31,382 nt of DNA from JAKASV01 sp964595035 (lineage in GTDB: Bacteria > Babelota > Babeliae > Babelales > Vermiphilaceae), in NCBI GenBank assembly GCA_964595035.1, contig CAZQNW010000006.1, positions 1-31,382 of the forward strand, in the 5' to 3' direction. The translations under genes were made by a program, and so were the position numbers. Under the pieces are notes generated by a model. That model did no database searches. It worked only from the letters and a program-made list of their open reading frames with translations, and was not told where the DNA came from. Positions 7,259 through 14,751 of this stretch are shown here, piece after piece; within the stretch, counting starts at the first letter, position 1, and each line of letters opens with the position of its first letter.

Positions 7259-7399
7259 TGATCTCTCCTCATATAAAAAATCTTGTTGCTATAAGATCTA
7301 CAAAAATTTTTAAACTCAAGCAAGTTTATAGTTGTTTTTTCGGCCCGCGCGCTTTAAGATATGTGTGTATATAAAAATTTTTAACATGTAAGGATTATC

Positions 7400-7762
7400 A
7401 TGAAGTTTGGTTGCAAAACTATGGGGTTTTTTAGTCTTTTTTTATTCTTTGCACATCCGGTTAACGCATCTGGAATAACACCTAAAATACATAAAGCAAT
7501 AAGCAGTATTGCAAAGCAACCCTTAGCAGTCGCAAAAACATATGGAAGCATTGGAGTAAAAGCTCTTGTAACCATATGGTCAGGAAAAATTGCATGTAAA
7601 CATGTCTGCAAAATAATTGATTCCTTAAAAAGAAATGGTATCAAATTTGAAATAAGGCCATACAAAGAACCTTTTGAATCATCATTAATAACAATAGGTT
7701 TAGCGATGTTGATTTTTGAATGCGGCAGCAGCCTTATTGATGACATTAATAACTTGCAATAA
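7400..7762 (+). CDS. Small exported protein of unknown function
   Basis: 120 residues with a clear signal peptide (MKFGCKTMGFFSLFLFFAHPVNASG, predicted cut after NAS) and AAGGA 5 nt before the ATG. The mature part is basic with a Cys pair (KIACKHVCKIID) and ends with a hydrophobic segment (SSLITIGLAMLIFECGSSL) that could be a membrane anchor or buried helix. I do not recognise a family. An opposite-strand frame of similar length exists (7381-7746), but this strand has the ribosome-binding site and signal peptide. Confidence 0.65.
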   Translation: MKFGCKTMGFFSLFLFFAHPVNASGITPKIHKAISSIAKQPLAVAKTYGSIGVKALVTIWSGKIACKHVCKIIDSLKRNGIKFEIRPYKEPFESSLITIGLAMLIFECGSSLIDDINNLQ

Positions 7763-7877
7763 CAGATACCCTAAGAAAATTTTTACTGTATAAGACAAGC
7801 TAGAACATATATAGACAAGATAATAGAAAAAAGTAACCGCATATGATAAAAAATGCTTATGATTATATGTTTTTTTG

Positions 7878-7891
7878 CTGTTTTTAAACAG
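7878..7891. promoter_or_regulatory. Dyad CTGTTT-TT-AAACAG in the nrdG leader region
   Basis: Perfect 6-bp inverted arms separated by 2 nt, 77 nt upstream of the nrdG start codon. Operator-like; no known consensus is claimed. Confidence 0.35.
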
Positions 7892-7899
7892 AGCTTGTC

Positions 7900-7929
7900 T
7901 TTTTAGTGATGTCTTGGTAGCACTAAAAA
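7900..7929. promoter_or_regulatory. Perfect 9-bp inverted repeat upstream of nrdG
   Basis: TTTTTAGTG (7900-7908), a 12-nt gap and CACTAAAAA (7921-7929), overlapping the -35 of the candidate nrdG promoter. It could be a regulator-binding dyad, or a weak hairpin ending transcription from upstream. Confidence 0.45.
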
Positions 7930-7942
7930 TTAGTTGTAATTT
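7914..7942 (+). promoter_or_regulatory. Candidate promoter of nrdGD
   Basis: TTGGTA (7914-7919), a 17-nt spacer and TAATTT (7937-7942), ending 25 nt before the nrdG ATG. Moderate match to consensus. Confidence 0.3.
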
Positions 7943-7967
7943 CTTTGAAGATAAAAAGGAACCTATA

Positions 7968-8420
7968 ATGTATGGATCTATAGCACGTATAACCACTTCT
8001 TTTATTGATGTTCCCGGCTCTATAGCCGTAGCAATTTATTTTGCCGGCTGTTCTATACGTTGCCCGGATTGTCAAAATAAACAGTTGTGGGATCGCTCGA
8101 GCGGAACAACCATGTCTGTCAAAACGGTTATCGCACACATACAAGAACATCCATTAGCTGAAGCAGTCGTATTTCTTGGTGGCGAACCTACCGATCAGAT
8201 AGAATTTGTGCATGCCATTTGTTGCGTAATTAAAGATAAGAAAAGAGTTTTATACACAGGACGTGAATTTGAGGACCTTCCATCTTATTTAACCGACGAA
8301 CTTGATATGATAGTCTGCGGACCCTACAAGAAAGAGTTGCACGTTAACAGATGGCCGGCTTCTTCAAATCAACGCGTATTAATAAAGGATAAAAAATCAT
8401 GGATTACACAGGGTATTTAA
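7968..8420 (+). CDS. nrdG: Anaerobic ribonucleotide reductase activating protein (radical SAM)
   Basis: 150 residues from ATG 7968, with AGGA 9 nt upstream; the longer open frame to 7875 lacks a ribosome-binding site. The radical-SAM cluster motif CX3CX2C is C28-SIR-C32-PD-C35, followed by FLGGEPT, the SAM-binding GGE element. It uses a 4Fe-4S cluster and S-adenosylmethionine to place the glycyl radical on NrdD. The 3' end overlaps nrdD by 22 nt, so the two are cotranslated. It is oxygen-sensitive by nature, implying a low-oxygen life stage. Confidence 0.93.
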   Translation: MYGSIARITTSFIDVPGSIAVAIYFAGCSIRCPDCQNKQLWDRSSGTTMSVKTVIAHIQEHPLAEAVVFLGGEPTDQIEFVHAICCVIKDKKRVLYTGREFEDLPSYLTDELDMIVCGPYKKELHVNRWPASSNQRVLIKDKKSWITQGI

Positions 8421-10357
8421 CCGGCTTTTCAGCTGACTTTAGAAAATTATATAATTCAACTGACATGCGTTTGCTTGAACTGGAAGGTATTGCACCGGAA
8501 TATCTGAATGTACAAGGAATGGCAGACCGTTATCGCAATGAAAGATCCGCTGATATGTCAGTTGATTCAAATGCAAATCGCAACGAAGGAAAAACATATT
8601 GTGGTTATTTGCATGAAGTAACAAGCGGCTGGTATAAACTGCAAGGCTATTACGATATATATCAAAAGATGGTTGAACTTTACGGGGCAGATCATGCTCA
8701 TGAACTTATGAAATCGGTATGGCTTGGCGATATGTATTTACATGATAGCACTGCCATTCAAGTTCCCTATTGCTGGGCATGTTCAACGTCATTTTTACTT
8801 ACACAGGGAACTCCTTGGGGACAACTCTATTCGTTACCCCCACAACGTCGTCATTCTTACATCGACCAAGTAAAAGAACTCACTATTGAGATTGCGCAAA
8901 ATATAGCAGGCGCTGTTGCTATTGGTGATCTTTTTGTAAACTACGCGTATTTTGTAAAAAAAGAAAAGCTGGATTTAAAGAATCCGGATCATCGTAAAGA
9001 AATCGAAAATGATTTTCAATCATTAGTCCATACACTTAACAAAAAACTTCGCCCATCTCATCAATCTCCATTTACAAATCTTTCAATTTTTGATCGTCCA
9101 AATCTTTCTATACTCTTTGAAGATATGCGCTATCCGGATGGATCAAAACCGGATATTGAACTTGTTTATGAAGTTCAAAGGATATTCTGTGAATGGTTCA
9201 AGCACGGTGATCCCGTATCTCAGCTCCCATACAGATTTCCTGTCGTAACACTTAATTTACGTATTGATGAAAATCGACAAATAATTGATAAAGAAGCATT
9301 CGAATACTTCTCATCAATCAACTTAGAAAAAGCCGGTTTCAATATTTACATTTCATCAGGAAATAAAATAGCCAGTTGCTGTAGACTTGTTAATGACCTT
9401 GATATGGCAGGAACAGACAGTTTTGGCAATGGCGGTATATCGCTTGGATCACATCGCGTTGTAACTATCAATCTTGCCCGTATAGGATACAAAGCAAAAT
9501 CTTTTGAAGAAGCTTTACAATCTCTTGATGCAAAGTTACAACAGGCTAAAGATATTTTATGCGCTCACAGAGAACTTCTGCATGACGGCATCAAGAAGGG
9601 ATTATTGCATTTATTCACGCATAATGTTATGCATATGAGTCGATTCTTTAGCACCTTTGGTATCAATGGTCTTTACGAATGTCTTCAAGAACTCGGCACA
9701 CCTATAACTACTGAACAAGGCAAGTTACGCGCACATCAAATACTCAATTACATAAAAGAATATGCATACACATGCAGCCGGCAAACAGGTAACATGTTTA
9801 ACGTAGAACAGGTTCCGGCAGAAAGTTTAGCCGTAAAATTTGCTCAAAAAGATGCTTTATTATATGGTATGGATTATCCCCTCTACGCAAATCAATTTAT
9901 ACCACTATGGGTGGACACTGATATTGTTGATCGTATAAAACTCGATGGTGAATTTTCACGCTCATTAACCGGAGGCGGCATTTCTCACTTAAATCTCGGA
10001 GAACGCCTCACCTCAGTTAATCAGATGAAGAAACTCATTGAATATACGGTTGCATGCGGATGCGAACACTTTGCTGTTAACTATAATTATTGTCTATGCC
10101 AAAATAAACACGTTACCATTGCAGGGCCGTCACAAACATGTCCCGTGTGCAGTGCTCCAATTATAGAACAATACACACGTATCGTAGGTTTTTATACACC
10201 TGTTTCCGCATGGAACAAGGGACGCCGCAAAGAACATGGCAAACGAGTATTTGCACATGAAACCGGCTTACAGGATCAATCTGATAACAATGAACCGCGT
10301 ATGTCTTTATCAAGCAATAACGAGAGTTCATGTTCAGCGCGAACAGGATCAAATTGA
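8399..10357 (+). CDS. nrdD: Class III (anaerobic) ribonucleoside-triphosphate reductase
   Basis: 652 residues; reduces ribonucleoside triphosphates to deoxy forms. Visible features: a Cys pair PYCWACSTS (C125, C128), ASCCRLVND (C327/C328), the zinc site made by C565/C567 and C581/C584 (YCLCQ...CPVC), and the glycyl-radical site YTRIVGFYTP with G597, followed by VSAWNKGRRKEH. The start has AAGGAT 8 nt before the ATG. The N-terminal ATP-cone found in many NrdD proteins is absent: the protein opens straight into the barrel (ADFRKLYNSTDMRL). The last 27 residues (from about 626) are low-complexity, Ser/Asn-rich, and lie antisense to the end of the DUF2608 gene, so they are probably an extension created by stop-codon loss. 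Confidence 0.94.
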   Translation: MDYTGYLTGFSADFRKLYNSTDMRLLELEGIAPEYLNVQGMADRYRNERSADMSVDSNANRNEGKTYCGYLHEVTSGWYKLQGYYDIYQKMVELYGADHAHELMKSVWLGDMYLHDSTAIQVPYCWACSTSFLLTQGTPWGQLYSLPPQRRHSYIDQVKELTIEIAQNIAGAVAIGDLFVNYAYFVKKEKLDLKNPDHRKEIENDFQSLVHTLNKKLRPSHQSPFTNLSIFDRPNLSILFEDMRYPDGSKPDIELVYEVQRIFCEWFKHGDPVSQLPYRFPVVTLNLRIDENRQIIDKEAFEYFSSINLEKAGFNIYISSGNKIASCCRLVNDLDMAGTDSFGNGGISLGSHRVVTINLARIGYKAKSFEEALQSLDAKLQQAKDILCAHRELLHDGIKKGLLHLFTHNVMHMSRFFSTFGINGLYECLQELGTPITTEQGKLRAHQILNYIKEYAYTCSRQTGNMFNVEQVPAESLAVKFAQKDALLYGMDYPLYANQFIPLWVDTDIVDRIKLDGEFSRSLTGGGISHLNLGERLTSVNQMKKLIEYTVACGCEHFAVNYNYCLCQNKHVTIAGPSQTCPVCSAPIIEQYTRIVGFYTPVSAWNKGRRKEHGKRVFAHETGLQDQSDNNEPRMSLSSNNESSCSARTGSN

Positions 10358-11082
10358 GCGACAACGGGGTCAAGCTTGCTATAGCGAATTCCTATAAAAT
10401 TAACAGCATTACGCAAGCAGGCTCTTTCAACCTCAAAAAGGTGATCTAATTTATCATCAACAAAAATGATCTTCTTCGGATGATAATCAACAAGGGTCAG
10501 TATAGAAAATAATACTGACCCTTTATCATTATTAGCGCAAAAAATAATCCCATTCTTGAGCAGAACAGGTCGAGGATATTCAAGAATCAATTCACGATTA
10601 AATCCATTTTCTGCGTTAAAATCAATTTCTATTTCTTGCAACTGAAGCATTGTCCTTGTAACCAATGTGTCAGATCGAGCTGTAAGAGCAACCGTAACAA
10701 TTTCTTTTTTACGCAACTCTTGTAAAACATCTACTGTTTTACTTTCAACAGGGCACAAATCAATATGGTTTTGAACTTCAAATGACAGCGGCAATAATTC
10801 CGTAAGCGCATCTTCAACTCCCAGACCACGTTTCATTTTTTGTTTTAACATATGGTCAAACCATTGCACGCTACCCACTTCTTTTTTGGGGCACACAAGT
10901 GTATTGTCCAAGTCAAATACCACCATAGACCCATGTTCCGCAAATTGGAGAACGTCCTGTATTGAATCACTTTCAAATATATAGCTAAATTTTTGAGCGG
11001 ATGCCAGTTGATGTGCATCCATGCATACAAGTGGAATACAATTAAGTACCAAGAAAAACGTATACAAACCTTTAAAGGTCAT
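10276..11082 (-). CDS. Exported DUF2608 HAD-like protein, paralogue A
   Basis: 268 residues with a signal peptide (MTFKGLYTFFLVLNCIPLVC). HAD phosphatase motifs are complete: motif I VVFDLDNTLV (D57, D59), motif II ALTARS, a Lys before GIIFCANNDKG, and motif IV IIFVDDKLDHL. The ending IGIRYSKLDP...FDPVRAE is shared with its neighbour. DUF2608 proteins are HAD-superfamily members known mainly from intracellular bacteria; their substrate is unknown. AAAGGA lies before the ATG. It is second in a tandem pair, 41 nt after paralogue B, and converges on nrdD with an 82-nt overlap. Confidence 0.85.
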   Translation of the reverse strand: MTFKGLYTFFLVLNCIPLVCMDAHQLASAQKFSYIFESDSIQDVLQFAEHGSMVVFDLDNTLVCPKKEVGSVQWFDHMLKQKMKRGLGVEDALTELLPLSFEVQNHIDLCPVESKTVDVLQELRKKEIVTVALTARSDTLVTRTMLQLQEIEIDFNAENGFNRELILEYPRPVLLKNGIIFCANNDKGSVLFSILTLVDYHPKKIIFVDDKLDHLFEVERACLRNAVNFIGIRYSKLDPVVAQFDPVRAEHELSLLLDKDIRGSLLSD

Positions 11083-11123
11083 AAACGATCCTTTCCAATA
11101 TATGATCTTAAATATGATGCTAA

Positions 11124-11939
11124 CTAGGCAATTGCATTAAATAATGCTGTATATTGCTGCTCAGCGCGCTTAGGGTCAAACTGAGCCGCTACGGCATCCA
11201 ATTTCCCGTATCGTATCCCTACAAAATGAATATTATTCAATAGACACTCTTTTTCTACATCAAGAACATGATGCAATTTATCATCAACAAATACGATGGT
11301 TGCCGGTCTGCAGTTACATGTTTGCAATGTTTTAATAAGTGTTTTGCCTTTATTATTGTCATTGCAGAATATAATACCATTGCTCAATATTGCCTGTTTT
11401 TCGAGAGCAATACTTAATTCCTTATTAAATTCTTCAGAACATGTGAATGATATACCTAATTCCTTTAATTGCGCTTTAGTTCTTTCTATAAGCGGCAACG
11501 ATCGAGATGTTAACGCAAGCGTAGTGATCCCTTTCTTTTGCAACATAGAAATAGTCGTGGCACTTGAAGGCTCTACAGGCTGCAATGAAATATGATCATG
11601 TACCTTATAATATATGGGCAACACTTCAGCTAACGCATCTTGACGATTCATACCTGCTGCCAATTTCTGATTTAACATATATCCGAACCATTGTTCACTT
11701 CCAAGGTCTTGTCCCGGATAAACGATAGTATTGTCTAAATCAAAAACAACGATTGCACTGGAATCTTTGGCATATTTAAGAACATCTTCAATACAATAAC
11801 TTTCGATAATGCAACTATTGCAGGTGAGAGGAATATTTTTCTCATTATAGGGACTATTGTTCGAAAAACGGTACACTACAATATAGCTCGATATGACCAT
11901 GCATAGTACTATAGAAAACCATTTAATTTTGTTAGACAT
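11124..11939 (-). CDS. Exported or membrane-anchored DUF2608 HAD-like protein, paralogue B
   Basis: 271 residues from ATG 11939, chosen for the AAAGGG just upstream and the immediate signal-anchor (MSNKIKWFSIVLCMVISSYI). An in-frame ATG at 11975 has no comparable site. HAD motifs: IVVFDLDNTIV (D67, D69), ALTSRS, GIIFCNDNNKGK and TIVFVDDKLHHV. It is clearly a paralogue of the next gene (same FVGIRYGKLD...FDPKRAE ending) but diverged, including a different N-terminus with three extra cysteines. First gene of the pair, divergent from the mutY-like gene. Confidence 0.84.
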   Translation of the reverse strand: MSNKIKWFSIVLCMVISSYIVVYRFSNNSPYNEKNIPLTCNSCIIESYCIEDVLKYAKDSSAIVVFDLDNTIVYPGQDLGSEQWFGYMLNQKLAAGMNRQDALAEVLPIYYKVHDHISLQPVEPSSATTISMLQKKGITTLALTSRSLPLIERTKAQLKELGISFTCSEEFNKELSIALEKQAILSNGIIFCNDNNKGKTLIKTLQTCNCRPATIVFVDDKLHHVLDVEKECLLNNIHFVGIRYGKLDAVAAQFDPKRAEQQYTALFNAIA

Positions 11940-12041
11940 AGCTACCCTTTCGTTAGATTGTAATAAATAATGCATAAAGATAACGGAAAAATGAGTTAAT
12001 GTACAAGAATATTGAAATACTCAAAGCATTTTTTTTATTGA

Positions 12042-12069
12042 TTGTTGTTTTAGAAACTCCTGATACACT
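12042..12069 (+). promoter_or_regulatory. Candidate promoter of the MutY-like gene
   Basis: TTGTTG (12042-12047), a 16-nt spacer and TACACT (12064-12069), 28 nt before the ATG. Confidence 0.35.
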
Positions 12070-12097
12070 TAACCCATCATAACTATGGGAGGCCACT

Positions 12098-12940
12098 ATG
12101 CCAACAATCGAAAATATGAAACAATTGTTAACAACAGATGAAATTTTAAGATTTAGATCTATGATATGGGAATTTTACAAAAATAATCGGCGTTTATTTC
12201 CATGGCGTTACAACGAAGATCCCTACCATATAGTAGTGTCTGAAATTATGCTTCAACAAACACAAACATACCGCGTTGAACCAAAATTTGACTCATTTGT
12301 TAAACGCTTTCCTGCGTGGCAAGATTTAGCCTCCGCCAACTGGCCTGAAGTACTCACTGCTTGGCAAGGGCTCGGTTATAACAACCGCGCAAAACGTTTG
12401 CATGACATCGCAAAACGCATTATACATGAGTACCAAGGAGTTGTTCCACAAGATCCTGATGTTTTAGTAACTTTTCCCGGCATTGGCCCCAACACAGCCG
12501 GATCAATATGTGCATTTGCTTTTAATAAACCGACCATATTTGCAGAAACTAACATTCGTGCCGTATTCATTTATCATTTTTTCCCGGGCAAAGAAAAAGT
12601 ACATGACCGATATTTGATCCCCTTGGTACAAGCTACTCTTGATGCAACAGATCCGCGATCCTGGTATTATGCACTTATGGATTATGGCGTATGGCTTAAA
12701 AAACAAACAACAAATCCAACACGACGCAGCGCGCATTATACCAAGCAATCTAAGTTTAAGGGCTCTGACCGTGAAATTAGGAGCATGATTCTAAAAAAAC
12801 TTTTGGCTCAGAATTCACTGACCGAACTGGAACTTACAACAACAATAGAGAGAGACCCAGGGCGCATAAAGAAAATTACACAAGATTTATGCAATGAACA
12901 TTTGATTCAGCATAAAGATGGAAAGTATTATTTGGCCTAG
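12098..12940 (+). CDS. mutY: MutY-like HhH-GPD DNA glycosylase lacking the Fe-S cluster
   Basis: Base-excision repair glycosylase family; MutY removes adenine opposite 8-oxoguanine. 280 residues. Motifs: FPWR (34-37), SEIMLQQTQ with the catalytic Glu E49, WQGLGYNNRAKRL, the helix-hairpin-helix FPGIGPNTAGSI (126-137), then IFAETNIRAVF, where MutY has the catalytic Asp in DGNVKRV; here that position is E150. The four cysteines of the C-terminal 4Fe-4S loop are missing, replaced by KKQTTNPTRRSAHYTK. A winged-helix-like C-terminal domain follows (SDREIRSMI to the end) instead of the MutT-like domain. GGGAGG precedes the ATG. Close relatives of this shape are, to my knowledge, common in small-genome candidate phyla and usually annotated as adenine glycosylases; specificity is unproven. 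Confidence 0.85.
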   Translation: MPTIENMKQLLTTDEILRFRSMIWEFYKNNRRLFPWRYNEDPYHIVVSEIMLQQTQTYRVEPKFDSFVKRFPAWQDLASANWPEVLTAWQGLGYNNRAKRLHDIAKRIIHEYQGVVPQDPDVLVTFPGIGPNTAGSICAFAFNKPTIFAETNIRAVFIYHFFPGKEKVHDRYLIPLVQATLDATDPRSWYYALMDYGVWLKKQTTNPTRRSAHYTKQSKFKGSDREIRSMILKKLLAQNSLTELELTTTIERDPGRIKKITQDLCNEHLIQHKDGKYYLA

Positions 12941-12945
12941 CCGGC

Positions 12946-12969
12946 AAATTCTACATCAAACTCACGTTA
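12946..12969 (-). repeat. Dispersed repeat, copy 3 (diverged)
   Basis: Minus-strand TAACGTGAGTTTGATG followed by an A/T-rich tail. The TAA at its head is the stop codon of the 62-residue gene ending here. Confidence 0.5.
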
Positions 12970-13155
12970 TTTCAAAAGCATGTCTTCAAGTTTTGCTATA
13001 TGCTTTTCAAGATCACGTTCCAATTCTTTGTAATACACCAAACTTTCATTATCATATTTAGCCGCTTCCTTAATAGCATGCTCTTTAATAAACCATAAAA
13101 GGCTACTCATTTCGTGAAGAATTTTTACTTTGTCATAATGTCCATTACTCAACAT
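12967..13155 (-). CDS. Small conserved-looking helical protein
   Basis: 62 residues, begins MLSNGHYDKVKILHEMSSLLWFI. It is almost wholly alpha-helical in character, ending in a charged helix (YYKELERDLEKHIAKLEDML). Despite its size the case for a real gene is good: AAGGAG sits 8 nt before the ATG, the frame is compact, and the protein is amphipathic rather than random. There is no signal peptide or membrane helix, so it is probably cytoplasmic. Its stop codon is the first triplet of a dispersed repeat. Function unknown. Confidence 0.7.
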   Translation of the reverse strand: MLSNGHYDKVKILHEMSSLLWFIKEHAIKEAAKYDNESLVYYKELERDLEKHIAKLEDMLLK

Positions 13156-13322
13156 AAAGATCTCCTTAAATTTAACTAAATTTTATCCTTAGTCTTCAAA
13201 AAAGGTTCTACCCTTCCACATACATAACAAAGATTAAGAATACTATGCTACAATTTTGATATAAAATGCAATCTTTATATCTGTTTCAACTGAAAAACGT
13301 ATCACCGAATATTATTTCATAA

Positions 13323-13351
13323 TTGACAAGAATTAATAATGCATGTATGCT
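13323..13351 (+). promoter_or_regulatory. Candidate sigma70 promoter of the PP2C gene
   Basis: A perfect TTGACA (13323-13328), a 17-nt spacer and TATGCT (13346-13351). It overlaps the in-frame ATG at 13339, which therefore cannot be the start; the ATG at 13387 fits. Confidence 0.55.
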
Positions 13352-13386
13352 ATAATTATAATAAAATCCAGATAAAGGTTTTCAAT

Positions 13387-14574
13387 ATGAGAAAAAAAAT
13401 AGAAATCTTTGCAACTTGTTTTATACCTATTCTTTTTGCTATGGATATAATGGCATGTTCATCACCCATAACAATATACAATGAAATGTCACACCCAGTC
13501 ACAGCCATGATAGTCCCCGAAGATAAAGAAAAAAGCACTCAATACCACAACATCCCTTTCACACACGATCCTATTGCCCCCTATGCAAGTCAGACCATAC
13601 AAACCGTATTAGGTCATCCAGCCTATTCCGTTTTATTTAAAATCGCCGATTCAAAAATACATGTAGCACCTATAGGCAGCATTCAAGAGGGCAGTGAGTT
13701 AATAATTGGCATGCGAAAAGGTATTCCAAGCGTCGGAGTCAAAAGAAAACTCTTACCTCAAACCTATTCTTTCCGTGTCGCCATGTTTAACAATCCCTTA
13801 AAACGGAATGAGGACCGCTGGGTTATCGACAACCATAATCCACGCTATGACTTTTTTGGCATTTTTGACGGGCATGGAGGTAGTCAAGTAGCCGAAGAGC
13901 TAAAAAAAATAATCGTTTCCTTAATCTCAGAAATCATGCGTAATGGTTATTCAATACAAGCAGCAATCGAAAAAGCATTTGTAGAAATAGATACACGCAT
14001 CTGTAACCGCCAGGAAACCTATGCCCAGCTTGGTGCAACAAGGAAGGCTGCTGTCGGATCTTGCGCTCTCCTAGTTGTTATAGACAAAAGAAATAAGATT
14101 ATCTATACAGCAAACGCAGGTGATTCACGAGCTCTACTCGTACAAGATAGTACAGAACTACCTTTATCACGCGACCATAAACCTGAAAATCCGGAAGAAA
14201 CCGCTCGCATAGAACAGGCGGGAGGAAGTATATCACCTGAAACAAGACGTAGCGCTGTGAAAATTCCGGCACGAGCTGAAGGCTTATTGGCAGTAAGCAG
14301 AGCAATCGGGGATTATCTCATAAAAAGCAAGCACCCTGGTGCAATCATTGCCAATCCAGAAATCAGTACTCATCCTATACAGCCGACAGACAAGGCCATT
14401 GTTTTGGCCTGCGATGGTATATGGGATGTTTTTGACAACAAAGCAACGGCTACTATTGTACGAGAACATATTCAGGACCCAGTTAAAGCAGCACAAGAAT
14501 TAGTTACGCAAGCAGCTCAACGTGGATCACGCGACGATCTGACTGCAATGGTTATTACCATAGAACACAATTAG
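13387..14574 (+). CDS. Exported eukaryotic-type PP2C serine/threonine phosphatase
   Basis: 395 residues from ATG 13387 (AAAGG 8 nt upstream). The N-terminus is a signal peptide or lipoprotein-type signal (MRKKIEIFATCFIPILFAMD, then IMACSS). Residues 27-125 form an unrecognised, beta-rich module. The PP2C (PPM) domain covers about 126-394 with all metal and phosphate motifs: NEDRW (141-145), FGIFDGHGG (157-165), AGDSRAL, LSRDHKP, EQAGGSIS, LAVSRAIGD, LACDGIWD (D343) and GSRDDLTAM (D383, D384). The DGHGG and RDDLT forms resemble the plant/animal subfamily more than compact bacterial SpoIIE/PrpC types. It dephosphorylates phospho-Ser/Thr proteins; with an export signal its target may lie outside the cytoplasm, perhaps in a host. 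No partner kinase is adjacent. Confidence 0.9.
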   Translation: MRKKIEIFATCFIPILFAMDIMACSSPITIYNEMSHPVTAMIVPEDKEKSTQYHNIPFTHDPIAPYASQTIQTVLGHPAYSVLFKIADSKIHVAPIGSIQEGSELIIGMRKGIPSVGVKRKLLPQTYSFRVAMFNNPLKRNEDRWVIDNHNPRYDFFGIFDGHGGSQVAEELKKIIVSLISEIMRNGYSIQAAIEKAFVEIDTRICNRQETYAQLGATRKAAVGSCALLVVIDKRNKIIYTANAGDSRALLVQDSTELPLSRDHKPENPEETARIEQAGGSISPETRRSAVKIPARAEGLLAVSRAIGDYLIKSKHPGAIIANPEISTHPIQPTDKAIVLACDGIWDVFDNKATATIVREHIQDPVKAAQELVTQAAQRGSRDDLTAMVITIEHN

Positions 14575-14639
14575 TCCTAAAAATTCGTATTCATACATTG
14601 AAAATTATGATATAAGATTATGACAAAAAAATAATAGTT

Positions 14640-14692
14640 AACAGCAAGTTAAACTCCTCTTGTTTTTTATACAAGGATTCTAACTTGCTGTT
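14640..14692. terminator. Bidirectional terminator-like hairpin
   Basis: A perfect 12-bp stem: AACAGCAAGTTA (14640-14651) with TAACTTGCTGTT (14681-14692), and an inner 5-bp CTTGT/ACAAG stem. It lies between convergent genes, with A/T-rich flanks and a T-run on the minus-strand exit side. Confidence 0.7.
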
Positions 14693-14707
14693 CTATTATT
14701 TCAAGAT

Positions 14708-14732
14708 ATTTTTATATCTCGAATTCGCGTTA
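14708..14732 (-). repeat. Dispersed repeat, copy 4 (diverged)
   Basis: Minus-strand TAACGCGAATTCGAGATATA and a T/A tail, 20 nt after the stop of the 14752-15234 gene and next to the bidirectional hairpin. It is diverged from copies 1 and 2 but keeps the TAACGyGArTTCGA core. Confidence 0.45.
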
Positions 14733-14751
14733 ATTTAACATCAATTCGATA

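Noticed and set aside
7381..7746. 121-codon minus-strand frame opposite the small exported gene at 7400
   Set aside because: No ribosome-binding site or signal; the plus strand has both.
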